From positions 57,868,439-57,932,438 of the forward strand of contig NC_060062.1 in NCBI RefSeq assembly GCF_020283565.1: DNA of 64,000 nucleotides, in the 5' to 3' direction. Position 1 is the stretch's first letter. Each line of letters opens with the position of its first letter. Below are positions 50,251 to 60,515 of this stretch, in pieces. The position numbers and the translations under genes were made by a program. The stretch comes from Trifolium pratense (lineage: Eukaryota; Streptophyta; Magnoliopsida; Fabales; Fabaceae). Below the pieces are notes generated by a model. That model saw only the letters and a list, made by a program, of their open reading frames with translations. It did no database searches and was not told the DNA's origin.

Positions 50251-51555
50251 TCTAAGTTAAAGGAATGACTAGGTTGTTACTATTGCGAAACATTCTCTCG
50301 CCCCATTTTAATAAAAATTCATAGCCTATAACAGAATTTGCATATAGCAGAATTTTTACATAGTAATTTGAATTGCATCTAAGTTTATAGCTTCTATATA
50401 TGTTTTGAAATAGAATCGGTACCTGTAGATGAGACCGTGATTGAACCTTCTAACTTCAAACAAAGAGGACAACACCAAAAAACAGCAACACCAGCCCCTA
50501 AACAGCAGCAGTCAACACGTAGGAGCAGCAACCACCGCCTAACACAGAAAACAGCTCCACCCCTGCAAAGCACAAGCATTGAAACCCTCAATTCATACAT
50601 GATCTAAGAATCAATTATGTATTAATTCTACCTAAATATAAGTCAATTATTCAACCAATAAATACCAAAAGCAGACTATTATGTGTTAAAGTGAAAAGTA
50701 ACTTTACTTAAGATCACCTTTGAATTCAACTAGTGGAAGAAAAAAACACAAAACCCTCCCAAAATTGGGTCACTATCAGTAACACATAGCATCAGGAAAA
50801 AAAAACACTAACCATTTTCTTTGTCACATAACAAACATTAACATAGAAAGACCAGAAGGAAAATTATCCTTAACTTTCTTCTAATCACATGTTGTCTATT
50901 TTCTGTTTCTGCTTAATACTTTTCACTTCTTTTAACCATTGTTTAGCTAGAGATACCATAACCATAAACAACTTACTAAGAGATGAAGAACAGGAACCCA
51001 AAACACATGAAAACGAATATCCAATTTAAAACCTTCACAATTTAAAACGTGAACTTAGAATATCCAATCTTCATTCAATGCTACCAAAATGTACTGAATG
51101 AGAAAAATGCGTGTTTTTCTTACCAGCAAATAACCATAAACAGAAAAAGAATGAAAACGAATACGAATGAAAACGAATACGAATGAAAACAAGATCAACC
51201 ATAAACAGAAAACGAATGAAAACGAAAACGAATGAAATTTGGGGGAAGTTTGATTTATTCATACCTTTACCGAATGAAAACGAAGAGATTTGGAGGCGAT
51301 TAAGCGTTTGCAGGTTCGTCGTTCCGTCTAGGGTTTGGAGAATGAAACCGCGAATGAAATTGGGACGATTGGAGATTGGAGAGATTGGAGAATGATTGGA
51401 GAACGATTGGAGAGTGTTTGATTTGAAGAAATTGGGACGATTTGAGGAACAAATTAGGGAGAACTAGAATTGGGACGATTGGATTGGAGAGTGTGTTCTT
51501 CTTCGCGTTTGCAGAATGAGGGAAATTGCGGGAAGAATGAAAAATATAATTAACA
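50251..51555 (-). other. CACTA 5' region upstream of TNP2
   Basis: About 1.3 kb between the TNP2 start and the right hairpin array. Contains AATGAAAACGAA-type short repeats around 51140-51300 and GTCTAGGGTTTGGAGAATG near 51328. The latter is shared with 59049 of the smaller relative. Promoter and leader of TNP2 are expected here; no TATA box is asserted. Confidence 0.55.
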
Positions 51556-51890
51556 CTATTAGGATTCCACTACCGGTGATAAGCTAGATCGGTAGTGGAA
51601 AGTGGGAATATGAAAAAACTAATAACACTATTAGGATTCCACTACCGGTGAATCCTAGATCGGTAGTGGAAGATAATTAAAACAATTTTGCACGTAATTA
51701 CGACATTGCCACCGTGTCTACTTTCCACTACGGATTTAGCAAAGCCGGTAGTGAAATCCCTTGTCTCTGAACTTTCCACTACCGTTTTCAAAATATCAGT
51801 AGTGGAATCCTTTGGTCAAATGTATTTCACTACTGGTATTCACATACCGGTAGTGGTATCTCCAAACCAAAAGTCATTTTTCTACTAGTG
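51556..51890. repeat. Right subterminal hairpin array and terminus of the CACTA element
   Basis: Five hairpin units such as CCACTACCGGTGATAAGC...GATCGGTAGTGG, ending in TTTTTCTACTAGTG at 51890, the inverted counterpart of the left end. Confidence 0.88.
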
Positions 51891-51893
51891 TCA

Positions 51894-54699
51894 ACATATA
51901 CATCTTCACTAATTTCTCCATGTAGAAAAGCACTTTTGACATCAAGTTGATAAACTATCCAACTTTGGAGGCTGCAATGGAGAGTATAGTTCTTATGGTG
52001 TCCCATCTAGCTACAGGAGCAAAGACTTCTTTGAAATCTATTTCATATTTCTGAGAGTATCCTTTTGCTACAAGTCTTGCCTTACACTTTTCAATCTTTC
52101 CTTTCTCATTCAACTTTGTCTTATATATCCATTTTACTCCAATTTTCTTACTTCCAGTTGGTAACTCAGTTAGTTCCCATGTGTCATTCTTTTCTATGGA
52201 CTCAATTTCTTGATCCATTGCCTTCCTCCATACCTCATGTTTCACAGCTTCATCAAATGTTGCAGGGTCATCATTATTGCAGAATACAGCTAGATTGTGC
52301 AACTGATCTTCTTCTTCAATCTCTTGACCAGTTACATAATCATTCAGATATCCAGGTCTTCTGATTACCCTAGGGGGCAACTCCTCTTCTGATTCATATT
52401 GCTCATCACTTTCACTATCTGGTACAGTGACATTTTGAGGATCTGCTTCAACATTTTCACCAGCAGCTGGTTCTTCATCTGTTTCATACACCTCATTTTC
52501 ACTGTTCTCATACTGAGTTGCTTGAGCTTGAGAACTCTCACCCCAGTTCCAGCCCTTTGATTCATCAAATACTACATCTCTACTAACTATGATCTTTTTG
52601 TCAGTTGGATTGTACAGTTTATAGGCCTTTGATTCTTCACTCACTCCCAAGTGAACACACTTGATGCTCTTATCATCTAGTTTCTTCCTTTGTGCATCTG
52701 GAACATGAACAAATGCCAAACATCCAAATACTTTGAAATGTTTCACAGAGGGTTTCAAGTCACTCCATGCCTCTTCTGGAGTTATATCTTTTACTGACAA
52801 TGTAGGACTTCTATTCAGCACATACACAGCCCACTTAACACTTTTTGGCCAGAATTTCTTTGGCACATTTTTGTCACTTAGCATACACCTAACCATATTC
52901 ATGATTGTTCTGTTTTTTCTCTCAGAAACACCATTCTGCTGAGGTGTATAAGCTGTGGTAAGCTGCCTTTTGATGCCTTGATCTGTACAAAATCTGTTGA
53001 ATGCTTCAGACAAAAATTCTCCTCCTCTATCAGTCCTTAGAGTGAGAATTTGACAGCTAGATTCCTTTTCTGCTACAGCTTTAAATCTTTTGAAACTTTC
53101 AAAAGCACTTGCCTTGTTCTGCAAGATATCAACCCAGGTCTTTCTTGTGAAGTCATCTGTGAAAGTGATAAAGTATTTATTGCCACCATTTGAAGCAGGG
53201 TTGATTGGTCCACATATGTCAGAGTGAACCAATTCTAATTTCTTTGTTGCTCTCCAATTCACTTTCTTTGGTATTATCTCTCTATGTTGTTTGCCTGTCA
53301 TGCAATCAGAGCAAACTTCATTATCTTCTTTCAAGTTTGGCAGGCCTTTCACCATTTCTTTCTTAACCAAAGTATTCAGCCCTTTGTAACTCAAGTGACC
53401 ATATCTCTTGTGCCAAAGTAGAGAGTCCATTTCATTGGTAGTTTTCATACACATAGGGACAAGTACAGTTGCATTAATCACATACATTCTATTACCAGAC
53501 ATTTGAGTTGACATTATCAAGCCTCTTTCTTCATGAAACACTTTGCAAGTATCTTTCTTAAACACAATGGTTAAGTTTTTCTGTTGTAATTGGCCTATAC
53601 TTAGCAGGTTGTTTTTAAGCCCAGGTAGATAATACACTTCACTGATGACTTGAGTAATCCCTCCAATATACAACTTCAATTTTCCTTTTCCCATAACATT
53701 CATTCTAGAATCATCTCCTAATCTAACAGATTCTCTAAATGTATCATCAAATTCAAACAGCCATTCCTTATTTCCTATCATATGGTTGCTGCAGCCAGAG
53801 TCAAGATACCATACCTCAGTTTTTGTCTGAACTGTTGAGTTTTGCTTAGCCATCAAAAGAACTTCTTCATGCTCATTGAATTCAGCAAAATTGGCATCAG
53901 ACTCTTCCCAACTGGGACACTCACTCTGATAGTGGCCCAATTTATGGCACTTGTAGCACTCAACATTCTCTTTGTTGCTACCTTGCCTTCCTCTCCCTCG
54001 ACCTCGTGAACTACCACGACCGCGGCCTCTTCCACGCTCACCACGCCCACCACCAGTTACTTTCAAAACCTGCTCCTCATCTTTGTCACTTTGAAACTTC
54101 ATTCTTTGTTCTTGAACAATCAAGCTGCTTTGTAATTCATCAATTGAAAGGCTTGTCACATCATTGGATTGTTCAATTGAACAAACGACATAGTTGAATC
54201 TTGATGTTAGTGAGCGCAAGATCTTTTCAACCACATCCGTTGTATCCATTTTATGACCTTGAGCTGTCATCTTGTTAACAATGGAAAGAGTTCTTGCAAA
54301 GTAATCATTGATTGATTCATTGTCTTTCCTAGCAAGAATCTCAAAATCACGACGAAGAGCTTGTAATTGAGCACGCTTTACCTTTGATGAACCTTGATAC
54401 TTTGTACGCATTGCTTCCCAAATGTCACGTACAGTTCCTTTTTCAAGAATGGTCTCCATTATCGTGCGATCAATGGATTGAAACAGGAAGTTTTTGGCCT
54501 TGAGATCACGAAGCTTACTCTCATCTGCAGCACGTTGTTGATCCGCAGTTGCCATGAGAGGCGCAACTGTAACTCCATTCTCAACTACACTCCAAAATTC
54601 CTTTGATCGGAGAAGATTCTCCATTAGCATCGCCCAATGGTCGTAGTACCCATCGAATCTTGGAACACTAGGCTGCATGTAATTGCTAGATTCAGCCAT
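51894..54699 (-). pseudogene. Copia polyprotein, N-terminal part (gag, protease, integrase, start of RT), frameshifted
   Basis: 914 codons from the ATG at 54699. Order: UBN2-type gag (PRFDGYYDHWAMLMENLL); an arginine/glycine-rich basic stretch then zinc knuckle CYKCHKLGHYQSEC (about 245-260); aspartic protease WYLDSGCSNHM (about 300); GAG-pre-integrase LLWHKRYGHLSYKGL; integrase core with HSDICGP, LTLRTDRGGEF and NGVSERKN supplying the D, D and E; and the RT start WELTELPTGSKKIGVKWIYK ... FKEVFAPVARWDTIRTIL. The frame stops near 51955 after AASKVG. One base appears to be missing there, since the next frame continues with the usual Copia RT sequence (YQLDVKSAFLHGE) up to the CACTA border. The gene is therefore hit twice: by a 1-nt deletion and by the transposon. 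Confidence 0.93.
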
Positions 54700-54854
54700 G
54701 GATGAAGGAAAGAAACTGATTTGGGAACAAAGAAGATGATCAAGGAAAGAAAATGGTGTAACGGATTTGTAACGGTTTTGTAACTAACTATCTTTCTTGA
54801 AAACTGTGTTTCAATGTTCAATAGGTCCTTGGATTAAGGCCTACTGATACCACT

Positions 54855-55030
54855 TGTAGGGAGTAATTGTGTTAGCTTGCATTGATGCTATGGGAAGACC
54901 CCATTTATATAGTGTTTACAATAGTGAAGCCAAGCCAACCTTTACTTAAGGCGCAAGTAACAAGCTTGCCAAGGCCAGGCCCAACCAGTCAAGCCCATAG
55001 GCGTGCGCGTGAGCTTACATACTCCTAACA
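54855..55030 (-). repeat. 5' LTR of the Copia element
   Basis: 176 bp, one base different from 40470-40645; followed by TSD AAAAC at 55031-55035. Confidence 0.92.
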
Positions 55031-55035
55031 AAAAC

Positions 55036-55578
55036 TAAATGAGTGTATATTACTAATTTAGTGGAAGCAAGTTGCAAGTTGGAAGTTGGATATTCTTTTT
55101 TCCTTTTTGTAATGAAAACAAAAATTCCTACATTTTCAACGGCAAACAAATTTTAGTACGGCAAGCAGCCACATATTAACTTCTTGGAGCATTTGTTTGG
55201 AGAAAGAAACAACATTTTTTTCATCGGGAAGTTGGTAAATTCAAGGGAGGTGATCGATAGTATCAAGAGAATATCTTAGGTTTGGTTAATTTACATGGAG
55301 CGCAGAGATAAAATGTTCCACTTTAATTACCAAATTACCAATTGGTTGTTAAATTTCTACTTAAGAATTTATTGTCAATTTTTGTTTTTAAAATTGGATT
55401 CAATGAAAATTAAAAAAAATATGGTAAAATTTAGATATTAGAGAGGATTAGGTCTTTCAAATCTCTTTATTTACCACTTGATAATTGCATTTAAAGACTA
55501 CAATAGTGTTACATTTTTATATTGAATCTATAGTAAGAATGTAATTTCCCTTTTTATAAACTATATATTCTAATAATA
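55036..55578. other. Intergenic stretch, no gene recognised
   Basis: AT-rich, without credible frames or paired repeats. Confidence 0.4.
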
Positions 55579-55580
55579 TA

Positions 55581-55868
55581 CTCCCTCCGGTCCTTTTTAT
55601 AAGGAACAATTTGGAAAAAAAATTTGGTCCTTTTTATAAGAAACAATCATTAAATTTATTCTTACAATTCCATTTCTACCCTTATTAAATTGTATCTATT
55701 CCAAAGTAATGCATTAATTAGAGTGACATATTCCCTAAGGATAAATTAATACGCCAAGGTTGGTTTTGGAATAGATTGTAAAATTTTAGAATTTTTATTA
55801 AGAAAGATGAGGTTTCTTGGTATGTGTGTTTTTTCCAAATTGTTCCTTATAATAAGGACCGGAGGGAG
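55581..55868. mobile_element. Stowaway-type MITE (288 bp)
   Basis: Left end CTCCCTCCGGTCCTTTTTAT; right end, reverse-complemented, CTCCCTCCGGTCCTTATTAT. TA flanks both ends (55579-55580, 55869-55870). The inverted repeat continues through AAGGAACAATTTGG. Non-coding. Confidence 0.9.
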
Positions 55869-55990
55869 TATAATTGTAGCAAATCAATGTACACTAAGGG
55901 CCCGTTTGAATTGACTTATTTATTAGTTTATGCAAAATCAAATTACATTCTTCTTCTTCTTCTTTAAAGTCACTGTTAGAGTCATCCCAT

Positions 55991-56500
55991 CACTAGTGCA
56001 GAAAGGGGATTCCACTACTGGCCAAACGGACTTTCCACTACTGGCCGTGGCCGCAGTGAATGCTGGCGTCGTTGTAAGTCCAGACTTTCCACGTCGGTTC
56101 TTTAAATACAGGTCGTGGTATGTATATTTCTTCTTTAATTATTATTTAAAATTTTGGACTTTCCACGTCGGTTTTTTCAATTACCCGTAGTGGTATGTAT
56201 GGGATTCCACGTCGGTTATAATGAATACCAGTAGTGGTATGTATGGTTTCAAACTTTTTTAATATAAATCATGGGGATTCCACTACGGGTATTTACACAT
56301 ATCCGTAGTGGTATGTATCAGTTTTTTTTTAAAGAATTGGGGATTCCACTACGGGTATTTACGCATATCCGTAGTGGTATGTATGGTTTCCAGTTTTTTT
56401 TTTAAAGAAATGGGGATTCCACTACTGGTCATTGCCTTAACCCGTAGTGGTATGCTTAGTTTTCACGTCTGTTTATTATAAATATCAGTAGTGGTATGTT
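55991..56500. repeat. Left terminal repeat and hairpin array of the Pack-CACTA
   Basis: About eight units of the CCACTACGGGTATTT / CCGTAGTGG type with TATGTATGG spacers. Several left arms are altered to CCACGTCGGTT while the right arm stays GTAGTGG, so some hairpins are less perfect than in the large element. Confidence 0.85.
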
Positions 56501-56826
56501 AGTTTTATTTTTTTTTTTTTCATTTTTTTGTAGCTTCCTGTGCATTAATTATATCGTCTACACTTTTCCGGCGCAGAAATTATACAACATAATTTCAAGT
56601 CACTGGTAGCTAATAACGCACAACAAAATTACTAGTAGCTAATAACGCACAAGAAAATTGACATAATTCCGAATATTATTTTCCACAAGTCATTGTCAAT
56701 TCCTAATTAACAAGCTAACAAAGTTACATTCAACACATTAAAAGTCAATACTTAACATTATCACTAATCGAGCACAGCAGAATCAAATAAAATATGACAG
56801 ACTATATATTCAACTCAGGAAACATC

Positions 56827-58735
56827 ATATGGCACCTAGGATCCAAAAGGGACTTCCAAAAACTATGCTATTTTTCACCAAAAGGGCAAGCCTCCAACTT
56901 CTAGCTGTATGTACATCGTGATGACTTGAAGTTGAAACATGATTCGGGCAACAATCAAAGTCCGAGGGAGTCGAGACAAGAAACCACATAGCAACATCTT
57001 CAGTTGGTAGATACACACAGGTCTCTCTTTGCTCTGAGTGCCAGAAATTTCAGCCTTCTCCTCTATGCTAGCATAGCTCAATCCCAAGCCTTTAGTTTGC
57101 AAATCAAACAAGCTTATTGGAAAGAACTCACTAATTGGATATTTTGAAGCAGAGAAGCTTGAAACACAATTGAGCTTGGTAATGTCCCTGAGGAAAATAT
57201 TGAATATGATATGAATGTGATATTAAAACTGAATGGCCAAATTAAAAATTTGTTACACTTTTCTAATTACTTCTCCATTCTCCTTATTTTTAACAACTAT
57301 TATGCTAGGTCAGAGGTTTTTTCAGATAAGAAATTTGAAGATAGCAGTGACATATTTCCTGAGTCTGAAAATAGATTTGAAGACAAAATGCAAGCAAAGT
57401 AATGCAACAAATATGATAAAAAGATGGAGATTGCAGATAGTAGCTTTTAAGTAGAAAACACTTCTCCCTATACTCTCTATTGCAGCCTATGATGATTGCT
57501 TTTTAATTTGAACGGTTCCCATTCCCATCTAAATGGGACCCTGTTCTTTCTTTTGGGTTTGATGCTTTAAAAGAATTATAGCCAACTTTGGCAAACCAAT
57601 TTGTGAAAGTTCTGTGAAATGGTGCCAATTTACAGCTCCAAGTCAATCTAGTGAATTATGTGACTATGGACAGAACATTAATTCTTGCTTCTTAATAATA
57701 TAAAATCCTCACAACAATCCTAAGCAAGATTATAAACCAACTTTTATCGAATTATATGTTTAAAATAATTAAAATAATGCTAATATAATAGGACATCTCT
57801 TCAAGGTAAATAAAGACAACATACCATAAACTGAATTCTCCATAGATGTTTCGGCCTACAACCAAATGAGCACACCTTGGAACCCTCTTTAATTCCACAA
57901 TGCCAGGGGACGTGGAACCATCAGCTGGAATGATGAAGTACTCTATCTTTTCACTGAAAAAATGTTATGAAGGGGTGAAAAGCTATGTTGTATGACCACA
58001 ACCAATAAATATAAATATTTAATAACACTAGCAGCAAATAAGTTACAAACATTAATTAAAGAATAATACAGTTTTTTAGTGATCAACAACTGGAATAAAT
58101 TTTACAATTACAGTGGTCTAACTCATCAATTATGTCTAGAAAATTAAATGCAATGAAATTTGGGAAGCTTTGTTTTTTGTACTAACTCTCTGGTTCCCAG
58201 GGGAAGGAGCCCCATAATTCAGAGTTCGGTCACGAGGTAAGTAAAGTCTGGCCAATTGGCAAGCTTTTAGCCAAGAAACAATTAGTCATAATATCCAAGT
58301 AACAAAGTTTCTCCAATATTCATCGAGAATTTCTGTGATAAGCACAAGCTCTACATGAGCAGATATCCATGGTCTCTGCTAAAATGCAAACACAGAAGAA
58401 ACCTATCTGTATTGTTTAACAATCATATTCACTACAAATTAAAAACTTATAATTCTGAAAAGGACATAAGTGTCTTTAAGGAGCAAGAAAAATCAAAGAG
58501 AATGCGTTAAAATCACCTCCATGTTGAATTCATGACCCACCCTTGTAGTCTCCCACTCTCTCCAACAGAAACAAGTCGGTTAGCTTCACAAACCAAAATA
58601 CAATGTAAATCTTCAACAGCTTCCAATGTTGCCAAAACTGATACATAACCACTTTCTACATGAACAATCTTCAAAGCATTCTTCTCGGAGCAGACTGATG
58701 TGCATGTTGAGCAACAACAATCAATTTTTCCTTCC
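56827..58735 (-). pseudogene. Captured fragment of a WD-repeat-like host gene (at least three exons)
   Basis: Exon-like segments in transcript order: 58735-58517 (CSEKNALKIVHVESGYVSVL, EAVEDLHCILVCEANRLVSVGESGRLQGWVMNSTW), 57953-57825 (EKIEYFIIPADGS, GIVELKRVPRCAHLVVGRNIYGEFSLW) and 57187 to about 56827 (DITKLNCVSSFSASKYPISE, then VYLPTEDVAMWFLVSTPSDF). Borders are AG/GT and phases agree; the second join rebuilds SLWDITKL, a WD-repeat-like end. Introns are retained, so capture was at DNA level. Near 57016-57030 the frame slips within a GTGTGT run, probably a 2-nt loss. No start codon or terminal exon is present. The parent gene is not identified; it resembles a plant WD40-type regulatory protein. 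Non-functional as a normal gene, though a chimeric transcript is possible. Confidence 0.72.
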
Positions 58736-59289
58736 CTGGGATTAAACAATATTTAGTTACTCTATCTACAGTATTCCAATTTATTACATATCAATTCAAA
58801 GCAGAAAAAAAAACAGTTTGCAAGTTCGCATTGTAGTAAACAACAGATTTAAAGGCTATACACGTCCTAGTTTACACTAACACGTCCTAGTTTACCTAAT
58901 AAACCAAATTGAAGAAAAAAATTTAAAATATGAATTGAATTTAGGTTATAAAAAAATGAAGAATAGAGAGAAAAAGGGATTGTTACCGCAGATTGAAGCT
59001 TGTTACCGCAGATTGAAGCAAATTTGGAGAATGATAAAGGGGTCGCCGTCTAGGGTTTGGAGAATGATTGAAGAAATTGGCGATTTGGGAATGAAAATTG
59101 GGAAGAAATTAGGGATGATGGCGATTTGGGAAGAAATTGGGAAGAAATTTGGGAACGATGAAGAATGAGAATGAAGAATGAAGAAATTAGGGACGACGGC
59201 GCTTTTGTGTGTTCTCGCGTTCGCGTAAGGGATGGGAGAATGAAGAATGAGAATGAACAAATTAATTAATTAATGAACACTAATAGGGA

Positions 59290-59543
59290 TTCCACTACCG
59301 GTGAATACCAAATCGGTAGTGAAATCCAATTAAAACAAATTTTAATGTAATTACAACATTGTCACCGTGTCTACTTTTCACTACTGATTTAAGAAAACTC
59401 GTAGTGAAATCCCTTGTCTAGGAACTTTTCACTACCGGTATTAAAATATCAGTAGTGGAATCCTTTGGTCAAATGGTTTTAACTACTGTTATTCACATAC
59501 CAGTAGTGGAATCTCTTAACCAAAAGTCATTTTTCTACTGGTG
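59290..59543. repeat. Right subterminal hairpins and terminus of the Pack-CACTA
   Basis: Four degraded hairpin units (for example CACTACCGGTATTAAAATATC...GTAGTGG), ending in TTTTTCTACTGGTG. Confidence 0.82.
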
Positions 59544-59546
59544 CAT

Positions 59547-60253
59547 ATAGCCATCAAAACCTTCTTCTTTGGGAGTTTGCTCCTGGGTTTCTCGTCGTTT
59601 ACTTGGAAGGACACCTTCCCCCTTAAAGCCCAACAAGTTTTGGTGTGCGTTCTGTTTGGTCAAATTGTTCAGTACATGGTAGGTAAGTTTGACATGACCC
59701 TAAGAGAGAAATTAGTTTTTAGGTGTTTGCAAATATAGGCACAACTTTGTTTTTAGGCGCGCACGAGAATATCTATGAACTTTTTAACCGACCCACATGA
59801 TGGAATATCGATTCTCTGATCAACAAATGTTACGGTGTATGGGTGGCGTACGTAGGAGGAACACATGCATGTGTGGATTTGACTGTGGGTTCGTCACTTG
59901 TGAGATTGAGGACTGGGGTATTTAATGTGGGATAAGCAACCCTCAAAGCTGAAGCAACATGGGTAAACATGAGAAAACATGTTTTGGCAATCATAAGAAT
60001 TTTATACCATTTACTTTCTACACTTTTGCAAAAAGTTCAAAAGGTCATGCATAGTAATGTTCTGTGATTCCTTGGCCTATGAACGTTGATTTTATAAGGA
60101 TTAGTTTTGTCATTCAAAAATGGTTAGCAGCGTAACTTATTGCCAGTTTGCCCTTCTTTCATGTGTAATTATATTATATTTATTAATGATATGAAAAAGA
60201 CGATATTTATCTTTAAAAATATAATAATTCATGAATGTGTATTTTTATATTAA
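59547..60253. other. Intergenic stretch, no gene recognised
   Basis: A 65-codon frame at 59541-59738 (KTFFFGSLLLGFSSFTWKD) is weakly reminiscent of retroelement sequence but cannot be assigned. Nothing else supports a gene. Confidence 0.35.
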
Positions 60254-60515
60254 CACTACTACAAAAAAGAGCTTTAATAGCGCCTATTTAATAGCGCTTA
60301 TTTAAAAAGCGCTATTAAAACATAGAAACGGAGCCTTATAATAGCGGTTTTAAGATGAGCGCTATTAAATATTTGAATCTAGGTATGCTACAATAGCGCT
60401 TTTGAGAAAAGCGTTATTAAAGCCGTCAGCAAGGAACTCTATAATAGCACTTTTTAAAAGCGCTATTAATTCGGATATCCTATAATAGCGTGTTTTTGCA
60501 TAAGCGCTATAGTAA
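60254..60515. mobile_element. Left end of a different CACTA-type element (right end not in window)
   Basis: Begins CACTACTACAAAAAAGAGC, a common plant CACTA terminus. It is followed by repeated palindromic subterminal motifs such as TAATAGCGCTTATTT, AAAAAGCGCTATTAAA and ATAATAGCGTG between 60275 and 60515. No matching inverted terminus was found before position 64000, so the element either extends past the window or is truncated. Only the end is called. Confidence 0.65.

Larger units (their letters stand above)
41911..51890 (-). mobile_element. Putatively autonomous CACTA (En/Spm, CMC) DNA transposon, 9,980 bp
   Basis: Ends CACTAGTGCAGAAAGG and, reverse-complemented, CACTAGTAGAAAAATG, with 3-bp TSD TCA (41908-41910, 51891-51893). 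Hairpin-forming subterminal repeats fill 41925-42720 (about 12 units) and 51560-51860 (about 5). Between them, both on the - strand, are a TNP2-type transposase (50250-46972) and a second, spliced gene (46628-43512). Both read without interruption. The host Copia element has LTRs differing at one base, so the CACTA arrived later still. Structure, intact genes and young age make it a good candidate for a recently active element. Confidence 0.95.
40470..55030 (-). mobile_element. Ty1/Copia LTR retrotransposon, young, split by a CACTA transposon
   Basis: LTRs of 176 bp at 40470-40645 and 54855-55030 differ at one site (AAGCCAAGTC against AAGCCAAGCC). TSD AAAAC lies at 40465-40469 and 55031-55035. 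On the - strand the 5' LTR (55030-54855) is followed by TGGTATCAGTAGGCC, a tRNA(iMet)-type primer site. The 3' LTR (40645-40470) is preceded by the purine-rich AGGGGAGCATA. Without the CACTA insertion and its 3-bp duplication the element is 4,578 bp, a normal Copia size. Near-identical LTRs indicate recent insertion. Confidence 0.95.
55991..59543 (-). mobile_element. Non-autonomous CACTA element carrying a host gene fragment (Pack-CACTA)
   Basis: Left end CACTAGTGCAGAAAGG, identical to the 9,980-bp CACTA. Right end, reverse-complemented, CACCAGTAGAAAAATG (one change in the first seven bases). TSD CAT lies at 55988-55990 and 59544-59546. Hairpin repeats of the same type occupy 56020-56500 and 59290-59510. 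Segments 56577-56745 and 58990-59260 resemble the inner flanks of the large element. No transposase sequence is present. The middle (56827-58735) is a spliced host-like gene fragment. It could be mobilised in trans by the TNP2 and TNPA-like proteins encoded 5.7-12.5 kb to the left. Confidence 0.92.

Noticed and set aside
47000..50260. Several 60-120 codon + strand frames
   Set aside because: They are shadows of the TNP2 frame on the other strand.
55890..55990. GGGCCCGTTTGAATTGACTT, a typical start of another MITE type
   Set aside because: No matching right end was found on either side of the Pack-CACTA, so no element was called.
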